From an uncultured Zetaproteobacteria bacterium (GTDB lineage: Bacteria > Pseudomonadota > Zetaproteobacteria > Mariprofundales > Mariprofundaceae): DNA of 15,197 bases. Every line of letters begins with the position of its first letter. Positions within the stretch are counted from its first letter, which is position 1. Under the pieces are notes generated by a model. That model worked only from the letters and a program-made list of their open reading frames with translations. It was not told the origin of the DNA and searched no databases. Of the stretch, positions 1-6,577 are shown one piece after another. A program made the position numbers and the translations under genes. Location: assembly GCA_913056285.1 (NCBI GenBank), contig CAJXNE010000031.1, positions 1 to 15,197 on the forward strand, given 5' to 3'.

Positions 1-681
1 CGTGGTATCTGTCTGGTGACTGGGCCGACAGGTTCGGGTAAATCAACCACATTGGCCGCGATGATGAACTACCGCAATGAACAGGAGAAAGGGCATATTC
101 TAACCATTGAAGACCCCATTGAATTTGTGCATAAATCCAAGGGGTGTTTGATTTCACAACGTGAGCTTGGACCTCATACGCATACGTATGCCAATGCATT
201 GAAGAGTGCTTTGCGTGAAGATCCCGATGTGATTCTTGTTGGTGAAATGCGTGATTTGGAAACGATCAGTCTGGCGCTGTCGGCTGCTGAAACCGGGCAT
301 ATGGTATTTGGTACACTCCATACATCATCGGCACCTAAAACGATTGACCGTCTGATTGATGTGTTTCCAGCTGCAGAAAAAGAGATGGTTCGAGCCATGT
401 TATCAGAATCCTTGAAAGCGGTGATTTCCCAAGCATTGATTAAAACGTATGATGGTAAAGGGCGAGTGGCAGCGCATGAAATTATGATTGGAACACCAGC
501 GATTCGTAACTTGATTCGTGAAAATAAGATTGCCCAGATGGTATCTGTCATGCAAACAGGAATGCGTGAAGGCATGCAGACACTTGATTCGAATCTTCAG
601 ACACTTGTGAAAACACGTAAAATCACACAGGAAGCAGCGTTGGAAAAATGTAATAATAAGAAGCTGTTTGGTGGCGTTTAA
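1..681 (+). CDS. pilT: PilT, type IV pilus retraction ATPase (5' end cut off by window)
   Basis: The reading frame is open from base 1 to the TAA at 679-681, giving the last 226 residues of a protein family usually about 345 long, so the N-terminal PAS-like domain lies outside. PilT is a cytoplasmic hexameric ATPase that powers pilus disassembly. Visible motifs are Walker A GPTGSGKST, the Asp box IEDPIEF, Walker B DPDVILVGE, the His box ETGHMVFGTLHT and the retraction motif AIRNLIRE, all intact. Every stretch matches PilT rather than PilU (LVTGPTGSGKSTTLAAM, SALREDPDVILVGEMRD, KTIDRLIDVFPAAEK). The first GTG in frame (base 16) lies inside the Walker A region and is not a start. Arginine codons are nearly all CGT, unlike the CGC-rich genes to the right. 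A 53-bp gap separates it from the next ATPase gene. Very sure of family; PilT assignment firm. Confidence 0.95.
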   Translation, partial: RGICLVTGPTGSGKSTTLAAMMNYRNEQEKGHILTIEDPIEFVHKSKGCLISQRELGPHTHTYANALKSALREDPDVILVGEMRDLETISLALSAAETGHMVFGTLHTSSAPKTIDRLIDVFPAAEKEMVRAMLSESLKAVISQALIKTYDGKGRVAAHEIMIGTPAIRNLIRENKIAQMVSVMQTGMREGMQTLDSNLQTLVKTRKITQEAALEKCNNKKLFGGV

Positions 682-723
682 ACAGGTATGAATGGGTTGG
701 TTTTAGATGTTGAAAGCAGACAG

Positions 724-728
724 AGGAG
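724..728 (+). promoter_or_regulatory. Shine-Dalgarno site that decides the start of the mosaic ATPase
   Basis: AGGAG at 724-728 directly abuts the first in-frame ATG (729), which leaves no spacing for initiation. It sits 6 nt before the second in-frame ATG at 735. The start is therefore placed at 735. Confidence 0.75.
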
Positions 729-734
729 ATGTGT

Positions 735-1811
735 ATGAGTGCGAATGAGCCGCAGAGAATATCCATTCGACAGTTGTTGATGGTGATGGTGAAGCAGGAT
801 GCTTCAGATCTTTATATTACATCGGGTATGGCGCCATCGTATCGTATCAACAATGTTGTCAAACCATTGAGGCAGGAGCCACTCAATGGTGTGCAGACAG
901 AGCAGTTGGCCAATAGCTGTATGAGTGAAAAGCAGCGCACCGCATTCGCCATCGATATGGAGATGAATCTCGCGCTGGCCTATGAGGGTATGGGGCGTTT
1001 TCGTGTGAATATTTTCCGTCAGCGCGGGGATGTGGGGATGGTGATTCGTAAAATTACTACAGAAGTGCCTACAGTGGATGATCTTGGTTTGCCGGAAGTA
1101 TTTAAAGAGATTGTCATGAATAAGCGTGGTCTGGTGATCATGGTGGGAGCCACAAGTTCAGGAAAGTCAACATCACTGGCCGCCATGCTTGATTACCGTA
1201 ATCGCAATCAGGCGGGGCACATTATTACCGTTGAAGATCCGATTGAATTTGTCCACCGTTCCAAAAATAGTTTAATTTCCCAGCGTGAACTGGGCCCGCA
1301 CACCCACTCTTTCGCCAATGCCCTGCGCAGCGCCCTGCGTGAAGATCCGGATGTGATTCTGGTTGGCGAACTGCGCGACCTGGAAACCATTCGCCTTGCC
1401 CTGACAGCAGCCGAAACCGGCCATATGGTATTCGGCACCCTGCATACATCATCTGCCCCCAAAACGATCGACCGCGTTATTGATGTGTTTCCGGCGGCAG
1501 AAAAAGAGATGGTGCGCTCCATGCTGTCCGAATCGATTCGCGCCGTTATTTCGCAAACGCTGATCAAAACCGCCGATAATCAGGGGCGGGTTGCTGCACA
1601 TGAAATCATGCTGGGCACGCCTGCTATCCGCAATCTGATCCGCGAAAATAAAATTGCCCAAATGGTTTCGGTCTTGCAAACCTCATCGCGTGACGGCATG
1701 CAAACACTTGATTCCACCCTGCAAAAACTGGTCAAATCGCGTAAAATTACCGTACAGGCCGCCATGGAAAAAGCCAGTAATAAACAATTATTCGGCGGCG
1801 GCGTCATTTGA
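735..1811 (+). CDS. PilU/PilT mosaic pilus ATPase
   Basis: A 358-residue PilT/PilU-family ATPase; start at 735 chosen by Shine-Dalgarno spacing. Motifs: Walker A GATSSGKS (138-145, unusual Ser at the fifth position but within the GxxxxGK[ST] consensus), Asp box VEDPIEF (166-172), Walker B DPDVILVGE (204-212), His box ETGHMVFGTLHT (227-238), AIRNLIRE (297-304). Residues 1 to about 161 are PilU-like: they align without a gap to the pilU gene downstream (QLLMVM, ASDLYIT, GRFRVNIFRQRG, VGMVIRK, MVGAT). From about residue 180 the protein is PilT-like and follows the upstream pilT (LISQRELGPHTH, ALREDPDVILVGE, TIDRVIDVFPAAEKEMVRSMLSES). Arginine codons also switch: 9 CGT and 3 CGC up to 1290, then 3 CGT and 8 CGC. 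Because the C-terminal half holds AIRNLIRE, it probably retracts like PilT if expressed. It could be a recombinant gene or an assembly chimera. Family certain; biological reality of the fusion uncertain. Confidence 0.88.
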   Translation: MSANEPQRISIRQLLMVMVKQDASDLYITSGMAPSYRINNVVKPLRQEPLNGVQTEQLANSCMSEKQRTAFAIDMEMNLALAYEGMGRFRVNIFRQRGDVGMVIRKITTEVPTVDDLGLPEVFKEIVMNKRGLVIMVGATSSGKSTSLAAMLDYRNRNQAGHIITVEDPIEFVHRSKNSLISQRELGPHTHSFANALRSALREDPDVILVGELRDLETIRLALTAAETGHMVFGTLHTSSAPKTIDRVIDVFPAAEKEMVRSMLSESIRAVISQTLIKTADNQGRVAAHEIMLGTPAIRNLIRENKIAQMVSVLQTSSRDGMQTLDSTLQKLVKSRKITVQAAMEKASNKQLFGGGVI

Positions 1812-1841
1812 CAGCATAGCTGATGAACAGGAGAATAATGA

Positions 1842-2999
1842 ATGAATAGATCGGACATCAGGAACCTGTCCCTCAAGCAGTTATTAATGGTGATGAATAA
1901 ACGGGATGCATCCGATCTGTATATCACAGCCGGCATGCCCCCCTCCTACCGCATCAATGGCAATGTTTACCCCCTGAAACAACCTCCAATGACAGCATCC
2001 CAGTGTGAGAAACTGGCTATTGGCAGCATGAGCGAACGCCAGCGCGCCGCCTTTGCAGCAGAATACGAAATGAACCTTGCCCTGTCTTATGACGATATTG
2101 GTCGTTTTCGCGTCAATATTTTCCGCCAGCGCGGCCATATCGGCATGGTCATTCGCAAGGTCAATCTGGAAATCCCCACCCTTGATGGACTCGACCTGCC
2201 GGAGATATTCAAGGATATTTCCATGCAGAGCCGTGGCCTGGTACTCATGGTGGGTGCCACCGGTTGCGGTAAGTCCACCTCACTGGCTGCCATGATCGAC
2301 TGGCGCAATAGTAATCAGGCCGGCCATATTATTTCGATTGAAGATCCGATTGAGTTTGTCCATGAACATAAAAAATGCGTCATCACCCAGCGCGAGGTCG
2401 GCACCGATACGCTGGAATATCAGGCTGCTTTGAGGAATACCCTCAGACAAGCGCCCGATGTTATTCTGATTGGTGAAATTCGGGATCGCGAAACTATGGA
2501 GCATGCGCTGGAATTTTCCGAAACAGGTCATTTATGCCTGGCCACCCTGCACGCCAACAATGCCAATCAGGCGCTGGAGCGCATTATCAATTTCTTCCCC
2601 GAAGATATGCACTTGCAAGTCAGCCTGAATCTGGCACTGAACCTGCAAGCCATCCTGTCGCAACGGCTGGTCAAAACACCGGACGACAAACGTTTGCCGG
2701 CCATTGAAATTCTGATCAATACGCCGCGCATTTCTGATTTGATCGGCAAGTGGAATATTGCAGAAATCAAGGAAGCCATGGCTGCCGGCAAGGCTTACGG
2801 TATGCAAACCTTTGATCAGTCTGTGATCGGCTTGTGGATGGATGGCCTGATTACCGAAGATGAGGCTCTGCGACATGCCGATTCAGTCAACAATGTACGG
2901 CTGCAAATTAAAATGGTGAATTTAAAAGATGGCGGCGGTGACGAGGGTGATCTGGATCAGTTATCCGGCAATATCGAAGTCCGCGACCTGAGTATCTGA
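1842..2999 (+). CDS. pilU: PilU, accessory pilus retraction ATPase
   Basis: 385 residues, cytoplasmic, close to the usual PilU length. PilU is a PilT paralogue that assists retraction under load and generally depends on PilT. Motifs: Walker A GATGCGKS (138-145), IEDPIEF (166-172), Walker B APDVILIGE (204-212), and the PilU-specific His box ETGHLCLATLHANNANQAL followed by ERIINFFPE. It has NTPRISDLIGKWNIAEI where PilT has AIRNLIRE, and ends with the PilU-type EALRHADSVNNVRLQIK plus an acidic, Gly-rich tail of about 30 residues. AGGAG at 1829-1833 is 8 nt before ATG 1842; an earlier ATG (1838) reaches a stop after three codons. The next gene starts at its stop codon (TGATG, 1-nt overlap), implying translational coupling. 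Confidence 0.95.
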   Translation: MNRSDIRNLSLKQLLMVMNKRDASDLYITAGMPPSYRINGNVYPLKQPPMTASQCEKLAIGSMSERQRAAFAAEYEMNLALSYDDIGRFRVNIFRQRGHIGMVIRKVNLEIPTLDGLDLPEIFKDISMQSRGLVLMVGATGCGKSTSLAAMIDWRNSNQAGHIISIEDPIEFVHEHKKCVITQREVGTDTLEYQAALRNTLRQAPDVILIGEIRDRETMEHALEFSETGHLCLATLHANNANQALERIINFFPEDMHLQVSLNLALNLQAILSQRLVKTPDDKRLPAIEILINTPRISDLIGKWNIAEIKEAMAAGKAYGMQTFDQSVIGLWMDGLITEDEALRHADSVNNVRLQIKMVNLKDGGGDEGDLDQLSGNIEVRDLSI

Positions 3000-4090
3000 T
3001 GCCATCCCGCCAGTTCATCGATGAATTGTTACTGCTGGCTTTTAAAAATGGTGCATCGGACTTGATAGTACGTACTTTTGATCGGATACGCATGCGCATT
3101 GGCGGCGATATTGTCACTGTCCCTGCGGACAAGCTCAGCCAACCGGATCGCGATAAAACCAAAGCCATGGTAGCGCACCTGACGCGACACATGGCCGCCA
3201 CGCCCGATATTGAATCGTTCAATCACCTGGATTTTCACTATACGCTTGATGGCATCTGCCATTTTCGCATGCATATCCTGCGCAGCAACAACACCTTCGG
3301 CATCGTCGCACGCCTTATTCCCCAGCAAATTCCCGGCTTTGACGCACTGCGCCTGCCTCCGGTATTCGATGAAATCGCCCATTATCGCAACGGCCTGATT
3401 CTGATGGCCGGTGCCACCGGTTCCGGCAAAAGCACGACACTGGCAGCGTTATTAAGCCATATTATTGAACAACGGCCCGTACATGCCCTGACCCTGGAAG
3501 ACCCCATCGAGTTCCGCTATGGAACCGGGCACCGAGGTACTGTAACGCAGCGTGAAATAGGTACGGATGTCGTGAGTTTCAAACAGGGCTTGATCGATGC
3601 CATGCGCGAAACCCCAGATATTATCGTTACCGGCGAAGTGCGCGACAGTGACGAAATTCAACTGGCCCTGGAAGCCTCCGAAACAGGCCATCTGGTAATG
3701 GCTACGGTGCACGCCACGACAGCAGTCGGCGCCATGCAGCGCATCATGGCTTCATTCGGACAGGATGAGCAGGCTGGCATTCGCGAACGCCTGGCCGAAA
3801 ACCTGCGCGCCATTATTGTGCAAAAATTGCTGCCTATGAAATCGGGCAAGCAACGCATTGTCGCACTGGAAATCATGATCAAGAATTCAGTCATCAAACA
3901 TTTTATTCTCGACCCCTCCCACTGGAGTGAAATCCCGCGCGCCATGGAAGAAGGCCATCATCTCTACGGCTCCCAGAGCTTTGATCAGCATTTACAGCAG
4001 ATGGTGGAAGATGGCCTTATCGATTATGAAGAAGCGCAGGCCAATGCCGTATTCCACGAAGATTTCGCCCTGCGCATGGGCCGTGAATAA
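2999..4090 (+). CDS. Divergent PilT/PilU-family ATPase, fourth paralogue in the cluster
   Basis: 363 residues. The ATPase core is complete: Walker A GATGSGKST (138-146), LEDPIEF, Walker B TPDIIVTGE with following VRD, and His box ETGHLVMATVHATTAVGAMQRI. The N-terminal domain (ASDLIVRTFDRIRMRIGGDIV) is recognisably the PilT PAS-like domain but diverged. The zone equivalent to AIRNLIRE reads NSVIKHFILDP, so the PilT retraction motif is absent. The ETGHLVMATVHA box and GSQSFDQHLQQMVEDGLIDYEEA tail place it nearer PilU than PilT. Its ATG overlaps the pilU stop by one base, so it is probably made together with PilU and may assemble with, or modulate, the other retraction ATPases; that role is inference. 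I know no named subfamily that fits it. Family certain, specific role unknown. Confidence 0.9.
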   Translation: MPSRQFIDELLLLAFKNGASDLIVRTFDRIRMRIGGDIVTVPADKLSQPDRDKTKAMVAHLTRHMAATPDIESFNHLDFHYTLDGICHFRMHILRSNNTFGIVARLIPQQIPGFDALRLPPVFDEIAHYRNGLILMAGATGSGKSTTLAALLSHIIEQRPVHALTLEDPIEFRYGTGHRGTVTQREIGTDVVSFKQGLIDAMRETPDIIVTGEVRDSDEIQLALEASETGHLVMATVHATTAVGAMQRIMASFGQDEQAGIRERLAENLRAIIVQKLLPMKSGKQRIVALEIMIKNSVIKHFILDPSHWSEIPRAMEEGHHLYGSQSFDQHLQQMVEDGLIDYEEAQANAVFHEDFALRMGRE

Positions 4091-4174
4091 CACACGATAA
4101 AGCTGACAACCCAGCCTGCAGTCAGTCGGAGAATAGAAATATCTGTTAGAGTTTAATATCAGTGCGGGTTAACA

Positions 4175-4429
4175 CTAATTCAGCGCTTGAACCTGCATAC
4201 GACCTGAGGAAGAAACTGTAATTTGATAACGTACGCCATTCGGGCAAGTCGCCTGAATCGTACGGTTGCCCTGTTCATCCTGAGTTTCACTAATATCACT
4301 CACTGACCTGCCACCGCAATCATAGCCGCGCAGTTTGATCGTTGTGGCGATATCTTCAGCTTCGGTCACAGCATAAGCAGCCGGAGCCATCAATACGGTT
4401 AATATCAGAGCAATTAAAATTCGTTTCAT
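4175..4429 (-). CDS. Small exported two-cysteine protein, unknown function
   Basis: 84 residues from ATG 4429. A longer in-frame start nine codons upstream (4456) exists, but GGAGGTG (4435-4441 on this strand) lies 5 nt before ATG 4429 and the shorter start exposes a clean signal peptide, MKRILIALILTVLMAPAAYA, with likely cleavage after AYA (residue 20). The mature part is about 64 residues with exactly two cysteines (C38 and C62), which could form a disulfide in the periplasm, and a beta-prone end (RTIQATCPNGVRYQITV). I do not recognise the family. The ATG overlaps the stop of the preceding exported-protein gene (ATGA, 4426-4429), so the two are probably co-translated and may work as a pair outside the inner membrane. 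Confidence 0.8.
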   Translation of the reverse strand: MKRILIALILTVLMAPAAYAVTEAEDIATTIKLRGYDCGGRSVSDISETQDEQGNRTIQATCPNGVRYQITVSSSGRMQVQALN

Positions 4430-4911
4430 GCTTTCACCTCCAGTAAACTCTCCCAAATTGACTCTCTGCCCACATATAAATCACGGGACAGGCTCGCATC
4501 ACCCTCCAGCAAGGCGATAATCTTCAACAGCAATCCATCAAAACTGGCTCTGACTTCCTTCATTTTTACTTTCAACTTCGAGTTTTTCCTGTATTTTTTA
4601 ATTTTGTCCATCAGGTCGATAATATCATTACGAATCGCCAGCTTGGTAAAGAAACCAATTGCATCCGTTTTCTTCAGCCTTTGCTCCAGCACCTTGATGT
4701 TCACAGCATCCGCTTGTTCAGGCAAGGTTTTTTTCACCAAATGCATGTTCTTTATGGTATTCCCCACCTGTACCTTTGGCAGTTTTGTGGTGGCAGGAGC
4801 GGCCACCGCATCCTGTTTCATACCATCGGCCCCATCAGCTGCATACAACGGCATTACCAGCATCAAGCCAGCGCAACCAAGAGATGACATTAATATCTTC
4901 AATTGCCTCAT
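4426..4911 (-). CDS. Exported helical protein, unknown function
   Basis: 161 residues. An N-terminal signal peptide (residues 1-24, ending PLYA before ADGADG) indicates export. A cysteine at 13 lies in SLGCAG but the surroundings do not fit a lipobox, so a lipoprotein is less likely. After an Ala/Pro-rich linker the protein is rich in Lys, Leu and Ile and looks alpha-helical (VLEQRLKKTDAIGFFTKLAI, IIDLMDKIKKYRKN, LLLKIIALLEGDASLSRDL). No cysteine remains in the mature part. I do not recognise the family. The Shine-Dalgarno is weak (GAG only). It lies 43 nt after the glycosyltransferase-like gene on the same strand and overlaps the next small gene by 4 nt. Confidence 0.78.
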   Translation of the reverse strand: MRQLKILMSSLGCAGLMLVMPLYAADGADGMKQDAVAAPATTKLPKVQVGNTIKNMHLVKKTLPEQADAVNIKVLEQRLKKTDAIGFFTKLAIRNDIIDLMDKIKKYRKNSKLKVKMKEVRASFDGLLLKIIALLEGDASLSRDLYVGRESIWESLLEVKA

Positions 4912-4954
4912 AAGCTCATACTAACGTGACCCAGACTTTCTACAGTCGTAAATT

Positions 4955-6007
4955 TTACCCCCTGGCAGAAATGATCTCAGCTGCCTCGACAGCGCCATCG
5001 CTCAACAATGCAGGAAAACATCGTGAATGTTCCGTGGCCTGTTCTAATGTATGCAACCAGTTTCCCTGCCGAAAATCCCTTCGGCTCATACCCGCCGCTG
5101 GCATGCGCTCATCCAGCCATCGCTTGAGCATCGGAAACTCCGGAAAATCCGGCCGCTCCACCCATGCTATCGGCGTGTCCGTACGCCAGCATTCGGACAA
5201 CAGGCCGTATCCGGGCTTGCACACCACGACATCGACAAAGCCCATCAAATCCACAGCTCTCACGCCGGAACCGAAATGGATCGTTTTCACATTCGCCGGT
5301 GCCGTGGCCGGTGCATCGGGCATCAGGAATAACCAGTCATCAATGCCTGCCAATGCCTGCATATCAAAGGCCGGGTTACCGCAACCGCCAAACAGCACCA
5401 ATGCCTTGTGGCGCAAATCGTCAACAACAGGATTTGGGACGATGCCGGGAGTCGAAACAATCAGACCGATTTCGCGCCGGCGCGGAAACACCGGCATCGC
5501 CATCGCCATGGGCGGCGTCAGCAATAAACCACATGCGCCGTATGCCTGCGCCAGTTGCTTGATGACCATATCATCCGCATCCAGCCAGTGCGCATAAATC
5601 GTATGCCAGTCCAGCGTCGCCAAACCGATAGCCGGCACGCCCAATGCTTTGGCAGCAGGAAACGCCAGCGGCGAAATATCTGACAAGACCATTGATGCAT
5701 TAAATCGGCGCAAATATTGGATTTCGCGCTCGATGTGTTGATCCATCTGTTCGACCCATGCACGCATCTGCCGGATCGACGCATCGCGATCTTCTTCAAT
5801 GGCACTCTTTTGCACCACGCCCACATCGACAGGGCTTTGTTCGAGCTGGAAATCAAAATCCAGACGCGATTGCAATTCTGGCTGCGGCAAGGCACAGCGA
5901 ATCAGGAAACGGCAATCCGGCCTGATTGCATGGAGATGGTTCAATACCGGCGCCAACTGCGCCAGATGGCCGAATCCGTGACCGGAAATATAGACTGCGA
6001 TATTCAT
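4955..6007 (-). CDS. GT-B-type glycosyltransferase-like protein
   Basis: 350 residues, predicted cytoplasmic, no signal peptide. It begins with a Rossmann strand and glycine loop, IAVYISGHGFGH (3-14), the hallmark of MurG-like nucleotide-sugar glycosyltransferases and of the glycosyltransferase-like domain in L-arabinokinases. The second lobe has ALVLFGGCGNP (202-211) and the donor-site motif KPGYGLLSE (264-272), followed by TPIAWVERPDFPEFPML. The length suits one complete two-lobe GT-B fold. Donor and acceptor cannot be read from sequence. It starts 15 nt after the yjbQ stop with a poor Shine-Dalgarno, so translation may rely on coupling with yjbQ. No cell-wall or LPS genes are nearby to suggest a substrate. 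Confidence 0.82.
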   Translation of the reverse strand: MNIAVYISGHGFGHLAQLAPVLNHLHAIRPDCRFLIRCALPQPELQSRLDFDFQLEQSPVDVGVVQKSAIEEDRDASIRQMRAWVEQMDQHIEREIQYLRRFNASMVLSDISPLAFPAAKALGVPAIGLATLDWHTIYAHWLDADDMVIKQLAQAYGACGLLLTPPMAMAMPVFPRRREIGLIVSTPGIVPNPVVDDLRHKALVLFGGCGNPAFDMQALAGIDDWLFLMPDAPATAPANVKTIHFGSGVRAVDLMGFVDVVVCKPGYGLLSECWRTDTPIAWVERPDFPEFPMLKRWLDERMPAAGMSRRDFRQGNWLHTLEQATEHSRCFPALLSDGAVEAAEIISARG

Positions 6008-6022
6008 GGTTGTTTCAGACGA

Positions 6023-6442
6023 TCATTCGCCCTGCATGGTCACCACAATCTGCCGGGAACCGCCATAGTTACGATGTTCACCCAGATAAATACCCTGCCA
6101 TGTTCCCAGTGCAAGATGACCATTGCTAATGGGTATCGTGATTGCACAGCCCAAGGTGCTGGACTTAATGTGGGCCGGCATATCATCCGACCCTTCCAGC
6201 GTGTGGTCGTAGTAAGGCTGATTTTCCGGCACAACATGATTGAAATGCGCTTCCATATCCCGCCGCACATCCGGATCGGCATTTTCGTTGATGGTTAAAC
6301 TGGCGCTGGTATGCTGAATAAAGAAATGCGCCAGCCCCACTCCGAATTCCGCCAGTTCCGGCAGTTGTTCTAGCAACTCTCGCGTCACCAGATGAAAGCC
6401 CCTGGATTTAGCCTGCAAACGAATTATTTTCTGCTTCCACAT
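6023..6442 (-). CDS. yjbQ: YjbQ/UPF0047 family protein
   Basis: 139 residues, the usual full length of this small soluble enzyme-like family. Diagnostic conserved stretches are all present: HTSASLTINENADPDVRRDM (44-63), the HTLEGSDDMPAHIKS block (about 80-94), and LGTWQGIYLGEHR near the C-terminus, with the conserved histidines. Members have been linked to thiamin phosphate synthase activity in vitro, but the physiological role is unsettled. A purine-rich Shine-Dalgarno (GGGAGAGG) lies just upstream of the ATG. It is the first gene of a leftward run and faces the ABC-F gene across a 135-bp divergent region that holds a perfect inverted repeat. Confidence 0.93.
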   Translation of the reverse strand: MWKQKIIRLQAKSRGFHLVTRELLEQLPELAEFGVGLAHFFIQHTSASLTINENADPDVRRDMEAHFNHVVPENQPYYDHTLEGSDDMPAHIKSSTLGCAITIPISNGHLALGTWQGIYLGEHRNYGGSRQIVVTMQGE

Positions 6443-6514
6443 GATTACCCTCTCCCGGTTATCATAAAATCAACAACGCGCCTGCATGACTTTTTTCGCA
6501 CGGGGTGGAAAATC

Positions 6515-6524
6515 CATGCGCATG
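6515..6524. repeat. CATGCGCATG palindrome in the same divergent region
   Basis: A 10-bp perfect palindrome 6 nt from the 11-bp inverted repeat. It could be part of the same regulatory region, but a 10-bp palindrome can also occur by chance. Confidence 0.3.
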
Positions 6525-6529
6525 AGCAG

Positions 6530-6554
6530 AATTTTAATCAGGATGATTAAAATT
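6530..6554. promoter_or_regulatory. Perfect 11-bp inverted repeat, candidate operator in the divergent yjbQ/ABC-F region
   Basis: The arms are AATTTTAATCA (6530-6540) and TGATTAAAATT (6544-6554) around a 3-nt spacer, with no mismatch. It lies 24 nt before the ABC-F start and 88 nt from the yjbQ start, in an intergenic region that must hold promoters for both directions. There is no T-run typical of a terminator. It fits a dimeric regulator site, or a hairpin in the ABC-F leader. Which regulator, if any, is unknown. Confidence 0.6.
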
Positions 6555-6577
6555 GATAGTACAGGTTAGTATGCCGC

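Noticed and set aside
4091..4174. Possible terminator between the fourth pilus ATPase and the small exported protein gene
   Set aside because: The best stem is CTGAC/GTCAG, 5 bp with a long loop and no T-run.
4426..4911. Lipoprotein signal in the 161-residue exported protein (Cys 13)
   Set aside because: The residues before the cysteine (SLG) do not fit the lipobox at -3, and the hydrophobic core continues after the cysteine up to PLYA, which fits signal peptidase I.
4926..5597. Long + strand reading frame (223 codons) opposite the glycosyltransferase-like gene
   Set aside because: It lies antisense to a gene with clear family motifs, has no recognisable domain or Shine-Dalgarno, and is explained by codon bias on the other strand.
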